From Scytonema tolypothrichoides VB-61278 (lineage in GTDB: Bacteria; Cyanobacteriota; Cyanobacteriia; Cyanobacteriales; Nostocaceae): a stretch of DNA of 64,000 nucleotides. The stretch is from positions 272,608-336,607 of the forward strand of contig NZ_JXCA02000027.1 of the NCBI RefSeq assembly GCF_000828085.3, given 5' to 3'. Of the stretch, positions 27,825 through 36,432 are shown in pieces; positions within the stretch are counted from its first letter, which is position 1; the number at the start of each line of letters is the position of its first letter. The notes under the pieces were generated by a model, which was not told where the DNA came from, ran no database searches, and saw only the letters and a program-made list of their open reading frames with translations. Position numbers and translations under genes: made by a program.

Positions 27825-28850
27825 TTACCCTCGTAAAAAATTCAAAAGCGTTTGAGATACATTAGACCAGGTAATATAACTTGTATCAAGCTTGCCTCTG
27901 TTACCCATGATTTTTGCTTGTTCTGGATTTTCAAACAAGTAGTTTATGACTTTCGCAATTTCTTCTGCTTGAGGCGGAACAACAAAACCGTTGATACTGT
28001 TTTTCACAAATTGCAAGGGTTCACCAGAATCTTCACAGGTAATCACTGGTTTTGCATGAGCAAAAGCTTCTAAAGTCACATAGCCATAATCTTCTTGAAT
28101 GGGTACAAACGGTACAACTAAAGCATTTGCATATAAATTAATGAGTTCCTCATCGGAAACTCGACCTAAAAATTCTATACGTTTTTCAGTACCAGCCAAA
28201 CTACGTAATTGTTGTTCGTCTTCACCTGTACCTGAAATTTTCAGATGAACCGGATATTTAACATAGCGCATCGCTTCAATGACTAAATCTACCCGTTTCC
28301 AACGATGCAGTCTTCCTGGCATAAATATATACTCATAATTTTTTTGTTGAGTACAATTCAAAACTATGCCAGGGTACAAAACTTCACTGTCTATACCATT
28401 CCATTTGAGAAGTCTATTTCGGATTTCGTGTCCTTGGGAAAAAACTTTTCTAGTTCTTGGAGATCTTAAAGATCCCGTATCTAATTTATGTATCAGTTCT
28501 CTCTGTTTTTTTAAAGTTTCATCAGCATAGGGAAATTCTCTGTCGAACATGTCATAGAAAACTCTAATAGTATGCTGTAGATAGCATACATGATTAGGAT
28601 GGCGCACAAGATAAGTAGGCGCTTTTGTTGAAATGACTGCATCATATGCAGACACATCTAAGTCATAACAACGGAGGTACGACTCCTCTATCGTTTCAAA
28701 ATTTGATTCATCAATGACAACTTTTACAAGATCTGCATGGGTATCTAAAGAATTCAATGAGTTTGCTAGTCCCTCATGAAAGCGTTCAGCCCCACCGATT
28801 TCACCACTTGCCATTCTTGGCACTACGACTGCAATTCTGTAGCTACCCAT
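27825..28850 (-). CDS. Glycosyltransferase family 4 protein
   Basis: GT-B glycosyltransferase of 341 residues. The ATG at 28850 (MGSYRIAVVVPRMASGEIGG) overlaps the end of the coiled-coil methyltransferase gene by 8 bases; an upstream TTG would add only four residues. Donor-domain motifs are YIFMPGRLHRWKRVDLVIEA near residue 180 and YGYVTLEAFAHAKPVITCED with the GT4 E-x-x-x-x-x-x-x-E-like spacing around VTLEAF. No membrane helix. Specificity is not predictable. Confidence 0.92.
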   Translation of the reverse strand: MGSYRIAVVVPRMASGEIGGAERFHEGLANSLNSLDTHADLVKVVIDESNFETIEESYLRCYDLDVSAYDAVISTKAPTYLVRHPNHVCYLQHTIRVFYDMFDREFPYADETLKKQRELIHKLDTGSLRSPRTRKVFSQGHEIRNRLLKWNGIDSEVLYPGIVLNCTQQKNYEYIFMPGRLHRWKRVDLVIEAMRYVKYPVHLKISGTGEDEQQLRSLAGTEKRIEFLGRVSDEELINLYANALVVPFVPIQEDYGYVTLEAFAHAKPVITCEDSGEPLQFVKNSINGFVVPPQAEEIAKVINYLFENPEQAKIMGNRGKLDTSYITWSNVSQTLLNFLRG

Positions 28851-30420
28851 GTTTGTACCCAATCACAGAATAGTCTTGAGAACCATAAAAATATTGATTA
28901 AAGCGTTCAGCTAGAACAGAATTATCTACATCTAATTTCTGATTTTCTGAAGGATGAAGGTTCATGATTTTGACTTTGCATAAACCAAAAGATTCAGCAA
29001 TAAATTTGATTGTGGGACTTGGTAAGGGATTGCGATGAGTTGGATCTGTGTAAAAGCCACTACTGCCAACTAATATATTGTCTGGGTTTGGGGTTTCAAA
29101 AATGACTAATCCTTCAGGTTTAAGAACCCTAACTGTTTCAGCAAACAACTTCATCAGCGTCTCAAATGGCAAATGTTCGATAATATGAAAGCCAGTGACT
29201 GCACCAAGACTCGCATCGGGTAAAGACTGCAAATATGCAAGGACATCTGATTCAATCACATCTAGTTCCCTTGTGCGACACTGTTCTAGCATGACTCTAT
29301 TTATGTCTATACCTTTTGCTGTGTAGCCAGACTCCCGCAGTAGTTCCAGCCATTCACCACGTCCACAACCCACATCCAGAATAAAAGAATCGGGTGTACC
29401 AACCTTGGCTTCCTCAAGTAAAGGTAGATAAACTTTTAACCTGTTATGAATATCTTCACGGGTACCCCGAAATTGATTTTCAAAAGCAACGTAAAAGGCA
29501 TCTAAGAAATGTTGTTCTTCCTTGACAAAAGTTTCCAAATGTTTTTTGTTGATGGGTTCTGGCGCTTGCTGGCGCACTTCTTCCAAAAACATAGTTATCA
29601 AGCGCTTTTGCTGGATTAAGTCGTTTTTAACGAAACTGTCGTTTCTCAGATGTTGCTCGTGCAAGTTTTTGACCTTAACATTCACAATAGCCAAATTTTC
29701 ATCTATCCCTTGAATACGAGAATCAACACGACCCAAATGTTCATTTAATCCTTGAATACGAGAATCAACAGTCTTTAGATGTTCATTTCTGGGATGTTCT
29801 TGACTATTAACAGCATCCAAGCGCTCTTGTACAACACCAATCCAACTACTGAAATGATTCAAGTCCTCATTTATCTCTGGAACACGATGACACACAACAC
29901 CCAAACTCTCTTTCATCACTTCCAGGTAACTATCCACAGCACTTAGGCGCTCTTCTATTCCTTGCAGGCGAGTATTTACAGCACCCAAGCATTCTATTTG
30001 CGCTCTCAAATCTTTGATTTGTTCTATTAGTTGTCGATTAAGAGCGACAGATTCTTTTAATGCACGAATGACATTAAAATTGACTTCCCGTTGGTCTTTG
30101 AATAGAAAATTTAGTATTTTTAAAGTTATGATTTGTATAGGTTTACTTAAGTTATAAGGAAACTTACTAAGATGATCTGGCCATTTTGTACGGGCTATCG
30201 CTCTAGATTCCGCATTTCTTAACAAAGTTTCTAAGTGGATGAAATTATAATTAAATGTTGGTGCTATGTAAGGCAATTCTAACTTGTATGTTGTCTTCAT
30301 TGACTCTGACTGCTCTGTCGTTTCTTGTGACTGAGATTGACTGTCACGCTTAGCCACCTCAGCCCGTATTTTCTCCATTAATTCGTCAATATTGATTTCC
30401 GGATTATTAGCATTCATCAT
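28843..30420 (-). CDS. Methyltransferase with long N-terminal coiled coil
   Basis: Protein of 525 residues. It begins NNPEINIDELMEKIRAEVAK, a short motif common at the start of proteins from cyanobacterial O-antigen-like loci. Residues about 125-280 are coiled coil with an internal 14-residue duplication (VDSRIQGLNEHLG then VDSRIQGIDENLA). The C-terminal class I methyltransferase has motif I ILDVGCGRGEWLELL near residue 347, GIDINRVMLEQC, TGFHIIEHLPFETL and RVLKPEGLVIFETPNPDN. The domain set recalls WbdD, which caps O-antigen chains and uses a coiled coil as a ruler, but the order is reversed and no kinase domain is present. A chain-terminating role is an inference. Confidence 0.87.
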   Translation of the reverse strand: MMNANNPEINIDELMEKIRAEVAKRDSQSQSQETTEQSESMKTTYKLELPYIAPTFNYNFIHLETLLRNAESRAIARTKWPDHLSKFPYNLSKPIQIITLKILNFLFKDQREVNFNVIRALKESVALNRQLIEQIKDLRAQIECLGAVNTRLQGIEERLSAVDSYLEVMKESLGVVCHRVPEINEDLNHFSSWIGVVQERLDAVNSQEHPRNEHLKTVDSRIQGLNEHLGRVDSRIQGIDENLAIVNVKVKNLHEQHLRNDSFVKNDLIQQKRLITMFLEEVRQQAPEPINKKHLETFVKEEQHFLDAFYVAFENQFRGTREDIHNRLKVYLPLLEEAKVGTPDSFILDVGCGRGEWLELLRESGYTAKGIDINRVMLEQCRTRELDVIESDVLAYLQSLPDASLGAVTGFHIIEHLPFETLMKLFAETVRVLKPEGLVIFETPNPDNILVGSSGFYTDPTHRNPLPSPTIKFIAESFGLCKVKIMNLHPSENQKLDVDNSVLAERFNQYFYGSQDYSVIGYKHG

Positions 30421-30490
30421 TTTTACACTCTACCTATAAAACTCTTCTCTACTGGTTATTCGTTAAGCAAAATATGAAACTATACATTTT

Positions 30491-32329
30491 CTAGAGTAAA
30501 GTTATGAAAATATCTTTCATCAACTGAGTTGGTACATTATCAAACCAGCGTACATTTTCCTGCACCAGTGTGACTCTCAAAACATAATCACCTTTTTCAG
30601 GAAGTGCTTTTACTTTGGCAGTGTATAATATTTCTTTCGCTTTTTGACCTCTCAGGAAAGATTGCGAGACATTTTGAACTCTTTGTAACGGCGGGAATAA
30701 ACCTGTTCTCTCTCCATCAAACACAAGACACTCACTCGCTTGAGCATTCATCCAGTGATAGGCGATATGAACAGGATAAGAACCAAAACTATTCAGGATA
30801 TAATCACTATTGTTTTCTATTGCTAGCTGAATTTCAAATTCACTACTAACATTTGCTTCTCTTGGAGAATCCATCACTATTATCTTGATTTGTCCACTAG
30901 GTATCGCGGGTAAAGGACAGATTTGTAAACTATTTTTTAGCTGTTCCTGATTGATTTGTTTATGTGAGGCGATCGCAAACAGACTTGGGGCTGCAGATAG
31001 TTCTCTTATTGAAAAATTTCTCACTATATTTCCACCAGGATTTTCGGGATCACCAAACCATAACAATACATTCTTAAAGTATTTACTTAACTGCTTTTTC
31101 AAAATCCGTGGAGATTGTTCATTAATATGCATCAGCAGTTCGTATCTGGAACGTGGTTCTGCTGGTAAATAAGCTCCAACAGAAGCAGCTATTTTCCTTT
31201 TGCGTTGATAGTGGTACTTGTAATACCAAAGATTCGGAAACGTATGCACAACAAATAATCCATCTGGCTGAAGATGTCGTGCCATTTTCTGATAAAGGGT
31301 ATCCACTTCCTCAAAAGATAAGTGTTCAATAACATCAGATGCTAATACTAAATCATACTTACCTGACAAAGGCACATGACAAACATCATGACAAATGAAC
31401 TCTACCTTTTCCTTAAGTTGGTCTTTGCCATCAAAACATTTCTTTGCCAACTCAATCGCATTGGGTGAGTAATCAACAGCTGTCACTTTGAAGCCTCGAT
31501 GAGCAAAATAGAAACTCAGTTCACCACGACCACATCCAAGGTCGAGTACACGTCCTGATTGTTTTAAACTAGCAATAGTAGCAATAGCTTTTAGTCTTGG
31601 GTCTTCTAACTTTTTCCCTTGATTTTTTTCGTAAGCATCATAACCACCACAGTCTTGGGTGTAATACTCAGATGTGTAAGTTTGACGAATTTCTAAACTA
31701 GAGTTAATGTTAGATTGTTGTTCTTCCTTAACTTGCCTTAAATAATCCTCAGAAACTTTTATAAGCAGTTGTCCAGAATAACCTGGTATCACTCCATACC
31801 AATCTAAGATATTTGCATAGCGAAATAAAAAACAGTTAATAGCCAGAAAACTTTGCTGGGTATCCAAGTAACCATCGAGTAGCACATAGCGTCCTTGGTG
31901 AATAGCAAGCTTTAAATTATGGAAGAAAGCATCTTCATTCCGTTGTCTATCAACGTGAATGAGATCGTAGATATCACCGGGCAAGCGTTTCATTGCTTGT
32001 GTATCAGTCATCATAAATTCAGTAGCAAATGGAGTCGTGATTTTTTTCGCCCAATCAATGACTCCATTCAAACTTTTATAGGATTCTATATCTAAAAGAC
32101 CAACATAGTGAGCAGCGGGATGCCCATGTAGAAACGCTGCAGCGCAATAACCAAAACTGACTCCTATTTCTAGGATTGAAGAAGGTTTCAAGATATGAGC
32201 AATTGACCACTTTAACTTGTAGTAATCAATCCAATGATTTAAACCAAATTCCAGTTGCTCGTTTGGATATACATTTTTTCGAAAATCATATTCTGTTTCT
32301 TTAGCTTTTTGAATTATCAAGTCAAACAT
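30491..32329 (-). CDS. Two-domain methyltransferase with C-terminal beta-sandwich
   Basis: Protein of 612 residues. The first Rossmann domain (about residues 30-210) has SILEIGVSFGYCAAAFLHG and DLIHVDRQRNEDAFFHNLKL, resembling class I methyltransferases of the CmcI/Methyltransf_24 type. The second (about 235-450) has VLDLGCGRGELSFYFAHRG, TAVDYSPNAIELAKKC and VLASDVIEHLSFEEVD. Residues ~490-612 form a beta-rich domain (AYHWMNAQASECLVFDGER ... VQENVRWFDNVP) shared with the 685-residue membrane protein. The C-terminal domain probably binds glycan or tethers the enzyme to the exporter, because its start region overlaps the ABC ATPase gene (8 nt). Confidence 0.88.
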   Translation of the reverse strand: MFDLIIQKAKETEYDFRKNVYPNEQLEFGLNHWIDYYKLKWSIAHILKPSSILEIGVSFGYCAAAFLHGHPAAHYVGLLDIESYKSLNGVIDWAKKITTPFATEFMMTDTQAMKRLPGDIYDLIHVDRQRNEDAFFHNLKLAIHQGRYVLLDGYLDTQQSFLAINCFLFRYANILDWYGVIPGYSGQLLIKVSEDYLRQVKEEQQSNINSSLEIRQTYTSEYYTQDCGGYDAYEKNQGKKLEDPRLKAIATIASLKQSGRVLDLGCGRGELSFYFAHRGFKVTAVDYSPNAIELAKKCFDGKDQLKEKVEFICHDVCHVPLSGKYDLVLASDVIEHLSFEEVDTLYQKMARHLQPDGLFVVHTFPNLWYYKYHYQRKRKIAASVGAYLPAEPRSRYELLMHINEQSPRILKKQLSKYFKNVLLWFGDPENPGGNIVRNFSIRELSAAPSLFAIASHKQINQEQLKNSLQICPLPAIPSGQIKIIVMDSPREANVSSEFEIQLAIENNSDYILNSFGSYPVHIAYHWMNAQASECLVFDGERTGLFPPLQRVQNVSQSFLRGQKAKEILYTAKVKALPEKGDYVLRVTLVQENVRWFDNVPTQLMKDIFITLL

Positions 32330-33632
32330 GATTGCTTGTCAAAATAGATATAGTAGGAGAAAGGTTGACTATGCCTGACCAAAGTATAGCTTCTTGATTT
32401 CTTAGTACTTTTAAAACAGCAAAATTATGAGCATAAAGTAATGTTTGTCTAAATAAACCTTCTCCAAGGTAACCATCAGCTACACCGACTGTGATTGTAT
32501 ATTCCCCTGGTCTGATAGGTATTTCAAATTGAAAACGAATTTCCAATAAAGTTTCACAATTCACTCTACCTATTTTTTCTCCCATACAGGCTGTGTTTGT
32601 TTCAAAGACAACTTCTCCAGTCCTCTCCCTAATTTTGAAGCCAATATGTGGATCTTCAAAAGACTTTAAGAACAGCAATCCTATAGATAACTGCATACTC
32701 TGGTCACTAATTACAGATTCAATTTCTTTGTCTTTTTCATCGAAAAATTTAATAAACTTTATACTGACTTCTGGTAAATTAATAACTATCTCATCTGATT
32801 CTTCTTTACTAGCTAAATCACTTGTGTTTTCCTGTGATTTTTTACCATTAGCATTAGATGACATTTGAATTTCAATTTTTTCCGGTGCTACGTCATTCTT
32901 TTTCAGAAGTTTAGCTTCATACAAATCAATAACTTGTCTTGGCTTACCATCCAAAACTAATTGTCCTGATTCCAGCAAAATAGCTCTATCACAAAGTTTA
33001 TATACAGCCACCGGATCATGGGAAACAAATAAAAGTGTTGTTCCTGAATCTCTCAGTTGTCTGATTTGCTGAAAACATTTCTGCTGAAAGTAAATATCAC
33101 CGACTGCCAAAGCCTCATCTACAATCAGAATGTCAGGATTCACACTCACAGCAACAGCAAAAGCCAACCGGACAAACATACCACTAGAATATGTTTTGAC
33201 AGGTTGATCAATAAAATCTCCAATATCTGCAAACCTAGCAATTTCATCAAACTTGTCTTCAATTTCCTTTTGGCTTAATCCCAATAGCCGTCCATTAAAA
33301 AACACATTTTGCCGCCCTGTAAACTCAGGATTAAAGCCACTACCAAGCTCTAACAATGCTGAAACCCGCCCATCAACCTGAACTTCCCCTGTTGTAGGTG
33401 TCAACGTTTTGGCAATAATTTGTAGTATTGTACTTTTTCCAGAGCCATTTTGACCAATAATTCCCAAAGTTTCTCCCTTAGAAATCTCTAGGTTCATATC
33501 CCGCAGTGCCCAAAACTCTTGAGCTATAGTCTTTCCTGGTAGCAAAATTTCCTTGAGTCTATCTACTGGGCGGGCATACCGCCTGTAGCACTTTGAGACA
33601 TTCTTTAGAGATATTGCAATTTCCTCACCCAT
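32322..33632 (-). CDS. Wzt-like polysaccharide ABC transporter ATP-binding protein
   Basis: ATPase of an ABC-2 polysaccharide exporter, 436 residues from the ATG for MGEEIAISLKNVSKCYRRY. The nucleotide-binding domain has Walker A GIIGQNGSGKSTILQ (near residue 63), signature YSSGMFVRLAFAVAV and Walker B ILIVDEALAVGD. Residues ~285-430 form a C-terminal extension with beta-strand pattern (IGFKIRERTGEVVFETNT, PGEYTITVGVADGYLGEG), the Wzt carbohydrate-binding domain type. In O9a-like systems this domain recognises the finished, modified chain end before export. Paired with the permease upstream; a 122-base gap separates them. Confidence 0.95.
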   Translation of the reverse strand: MGEEIAISLKNVSKCYRRYARPVDRLKEILLPGKTIAQEFWALRDMNLEISKGETLGIIGQNGSGKSTILQIIAKTLTPTTGEVQVDGRVSALLELGSGFNPEFTGRQNVFFNGRLLGLSQKEIEDKFDEIARFADIGDFIDQPVKTYSSGMFVRLAFAVAVSVNPDILIVDEALAVGDIYFQQKCFQQIRQLRDSGTTLLFVSHDPVAVYKLCDRAILLESGQLVLDGKPRQVIDLYEAKLLKKNDVAPEKIEIQMSSNANGKKSQENTSDLASKEESDEIVINLPEVSIKFIKFFDEKDKEIESVISDQSMQLSIGLLFLKSFEDPHIGFKIRERTGEVVFETNTACMGEKIGRVNCETLLEIRFQFEIPIRPGEYTITVGVADGYLGEGLFRQTLLYAHNFAVLKVLRNQEAILWSGIVNLSPTISILTSNHV

Positions 33633-33754
33633 AGCACACACGCATATTCCTAGGACATCTCAAACTCTTATAAGATTTTGAATCAGAAATCATCAATTAA
33701 ACTATAAAACTTAGCAAACTCTGGCGAATAATAGCGTTAAGTGGTCGCATTTTG

Positions 33755-34600
33755 CTACAACACGTCAGCAAAGGCTGGGCGCAACCGCTTATACACCCAA
33801 AAACCGCAACAAAATACAACCGCAGAAGTTACACAAGCAACTCCCCACTCGCCCCAATGTTTCACCTCTCCCACTAAAATTAAGTCACGATAAACTTCCG
33901 AGATAGCCGTCAGGGGATTTAACCAAAATACCCAATTCCGAAATTCTGGTGGTATGGACGATGCTGGATAAACAATTGGTGTTAGATACAACCAAAGCTG
34001 TAGAATAACTCCTAAAGTCTGCGGTATATCTCGCAAAAAGACCGTTAGCCCTGCCGTCAAATAACCTAATCCTGCTGTCAGCAATAACTGGGTGAACCAA
34101 ACCAACGGTAATAGCGCCAAAGTCGTATGTAAAGTCTGACTTTGTACCGCCACAAAAAAAATCAACGCCATTAAACCAAAGGAACTTTCAACAAATGTTG
34201 ATAAAATTGGTACTAGGGGTAACAAAGACAAGGGAAACACTACCTTCTTGACTAAATTTGGCTGTGTTATCACCGAAGCAGACGCCTGCATCAACCCACC
34301 ACTAAAAGCAATCCAAGGCAGCAATCCTGCAAATAGCCATAAACCAAACGTAAAATTATTCTCTGGTAAACCTTTAAGGCTCAGCTTTACCCTTAGGACA
34401 ATCGAGAACACATAAGTATAAATGAGTAACTGGGATAGCTGATTCAACAAAGGCCATAAATTTCCTAATACAGAACCTTTATAGCGTGCTTCCAAATCCC
34501 GTCGTACCAAAGTTCTCAACAAATCAAACTTTGCCAACCACTGTTCATTAACTGGCAAGATACGCTTTAATGCACCAGCCTTTCGGACAACTCCTCGCAT
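33755..34600 (-). CDS. Wzm-like polysaccharide ABC transporter permease
   Basis: ABC-2 type membrane subunit of 282 residues with six predicted helices. The N-terminal cytosolic segment FDLLRTLVRRDLEARYKGSV is a family hallmark, and LTPIVYPASSIPPEFRNWVFWLNPLTAI is the conserved C-terminal region. The ATG at 34600 (MRGVVRKAG) is preferred; a TTG 12 bases upstream is possible. It is the first gene of the minus-strand glycan locus, so the locus promoter should lie in the 318 bases upstream. Confidence 0.95.
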   Translation of the reverse strand: MRGVVRKAGALKRILPVNEQWLAKFDLLRTLVRRDLEARYKGSVLGNLWPLLNQLSQLLIYTYVFSIVLRVKLSLKGLPENNFTFGLWLFAGLLPWIAFSGGLMQASASVITQPNLVKKVVFPLSLLPLVPILSTFVESSFGLMALIFFVAVQSQTLHTTLALLPLVWFTQLLLTAGLGYLTAGLTVFLRDIPQTLGVILQLWLYLTPIVYPASSIPPEFRNWVFWLNPLTAISEVYRDLILVGEVKHWGEWGVACVTSAVVFCCGFWVYKRLRPAFADVL

Positions 34601-34918
34601 TGTTCGCAACAATTGCTGCTCCTCACTCGATATCTACACACCAGATTTATCTCAATGAAGCCCAAGAGCTACTAAAGTTCCCCCTGTACTTCTATTGGAA
34701 GATAATCGTTCTTTTGTCAAAATGCTGTGAAATGACCTAGCAAATTATACGATTAATTAGATATTTTGCTGCATATTTTATATGTTATTTCAGCTTGAGA
34801 AAATTAGGTTAAACTCTTGTGGATAGCTTCTTAATCATTGGAATCGTTGGTAAAACTTCCTCTGGTGGACGGGGTGGATCTGTTTGATACATAGGTGTGA
34901 CTTCTGACTTTGACTGTA
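34601..34918. other. Intergenic region upstream of the glycan locus
   Basis: AT-rich spacer between the permease gene and a minus-strand Uma2 gene. On the minus strand a TATAAT hexamer lies at 34749-34744, the best -10 candidate for the locus, but no clear -35 box accompanies it. No ORF or RNA gene is supportable. Confidence 0.4.
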
Positions 34919-35653
34919 TTAAGGATCAATCAAATTCTCTGGCTCGATACCAAGAAATCGCAACTTTTGTGCTAATAACTGCGATCGCTCTCGTTCTCCT
35001 TCCAAAAGCAATTCTGCCTGAGAAGCTCGTTGTTGGGCCTCAGATGCCTCCTGGTGGGCAACTTTTGCTGCCTCTTCTGGTGTCGGCACTAAATCTCCTT
35101 CAGATGTAAAGTATCGCAGCTTACCTGCATCTACACCTAAATACAGACCTAACACTTGACTCCAGCGCCATCCCCGTGAATCTGGTGCAATTTCTTGATA
35201 CTCATTCCCTACTAACTTAAAACCAACAAGTTCCAAATTTTCTGGGGAAAACCAAAAATATTCTGGAGTGCGAAATCGGCTTTGATACAGGTTCTTCTTT
35301 AAAGTGCGGTCAACTTTGCCTGTGCTTTCAGAAAGTAATTCAATAATTAAGTCTGGATAACGACCATCTTCCTCCCAAAGTACCCAAGAATTACGAGGTC
35401 TTTTCTCAGTGTCCTTCACTAAGAAAAAATCTGGTCCTCTAAAATCCCGATTCCGCAATTGCTGACGGCTAAAATAGATAGTAAGATTAGCACCAATAAA
35501 GAAATCATCCTTATCACGCCACAACCACTCCAAACAACTCACTAGCAGCAGTAGCTGCATATAATGCAAAGAACTTTCCATCTCTGGCTCATCACTTAAC
35601 AACCGACTTGCATCGGGCATCTGTTGTTCTAGCTGTTGTGCTGTGACAAACAT
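34919..35653 (-). CDS. Uma2 family endonuclease-like protein with coiled-coil tail
   Basis: Protein of 244 residues of the Uma2/DUF820 family. The fold core is seen in FRGPDFFLVKDTEKRPRNSW, YPDLIIELLSESTGKVDRTLK and LYQSRFRTPEYFWFSPENLEL. A C-terminal coiled coil (EEAAKVAHQEASEAQQRASQ...) ends in KLRFLGIEPENLIDP, the usual tail of the long cyanobacterial Uma2 subgroup. Function unknown. It is a second, diverged family member in this window, distinct from the one at 12197. Confidence 0.9.
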   Translation of the reverse strand: MFVTAQQLEQQMPDASRLLSDEPEMESSLHYMQLLLLVSCLEWLWRDKDDFFIGANLTIYFSRQQLRNRDFRGPDFFLVKDTEKRPRNSWVLWEEDGRYPDLIIELLSESTGKVDRTLKKNLYQSRFRTPEYFWFSPENLELVGFKLVGNEYQEIAPDSRGWRWSQVLGLYLGVDAGKLRYFTSEGDLVPTPEEAAKVAHQEASEAQQRASQAELLLEGERERSQLLAQKLRFLGIEPENLIDP

Positions 35654-35832
35654 CTGCTTACACCTGCTGACTTATTGATTTCATTTTAGTCAGTCGTTAT
35701 TAGTTATTCCCCTCATCTCTATCACAGTAGGCATGCACAAAGCGGAACCTGGGCTTACTGGATCTTTCCCTACTCCCTCTCGTGCCCAGATTCGGCTACA
35801 CTGAGTCTTGGTTTGTTGTGTTGTAAGTTGGC

Positions 35833-36033
35833 ATGGAAATCGGACAAAAAGTTAAAGTCGTTCGTTTGCGCGATCGCTTACCTGCTAATGTGATCAAAAA
35901 GATAAAGGAAAATCCAGTCGGCACCATCAAAGGCTACAAGGTGACTGATAGTAGTGGTGTCGGCATAGTGGTCAAATTTGAAGATAATTTTGCCACTTGG
36001 TTTTTTGAAGATGAACTAAAACTCATCCAATAG
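35833..36033 (+). CDS. petP: Cytochrome b6f complex subunit PetP
   Basis: Small soluble protein of 66 residues that matches cyanobacterial PetP (DUF2862), a peripheral subunit of the cytochrome b6f complex affecting cyclic and linear photosynthetic electron flow. It begins MEIGQKVKVVRLRDRLP and ends with the diagnostic ATWFFEDELK segment; an SH3-like beta barrel is the known family fold. No transmembrane helix, as expected. Single-gene unit between a Uma2 gene and the ArsA-like gene. Confidence 0.9.
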   Translation: MEIGQKVKVVRLRDRLPANVIKKIKENPVGTIKGYKVTDSSGVGIVVKFEDNFATWFFEDELKLIQ

Positions 36034-36432
36034 CCCAGAAGTCAACCCCCCCCTTTGGGGGGATTCAAAATTTCAAATTATACATTCAAAATAAAGAATC
36101 TTTTTTTGAATTTTGAAAGAAGTTTGAGCGGAGGTTTCCTCCGTAAGCGCAAGCGCACGCGGCTTGGGCGTTAGCCGTAAGGCGTGCCGTAGGCATACAC
36201 GTTCGCGCAGCGTGCGCCTTGCCGCTTAGCGTCTGGTGAAGGAGATTCAAATCTATGCCCTATGCCTCGGACACGCTAGCCCCGAAGGGGGCGCACTCTC
36301 AGACGCTATCGGTGATTTTGAATGTTGAATTTTGTGCGGTGCGCAGGTATCACAACTTTGGTAGAAGCTGCGGTAGAAGCTGAGTGCTAAGTTGGAATTG
36401 AAAAAACCAGCAGTAAAAATAGGAATCAAGTA
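36034..36432. repeat. Intergenic region rich in GC-rich palindromic repeats
   Basis: About 400 bases without a gene. Positions 36130-36310 are dense in short inverted GC-rich units (GTAAGCGCAAGCGCACGC, TTCGCGCAGCGTGCGCC, CGAAGGGGGCGC), the same class as in the dnaK tail and near 4560 and 18400. A TTTGAATTTTGAA-type simple repeat is at about 36060-36120 and near 36320. Confidence 0.65.
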
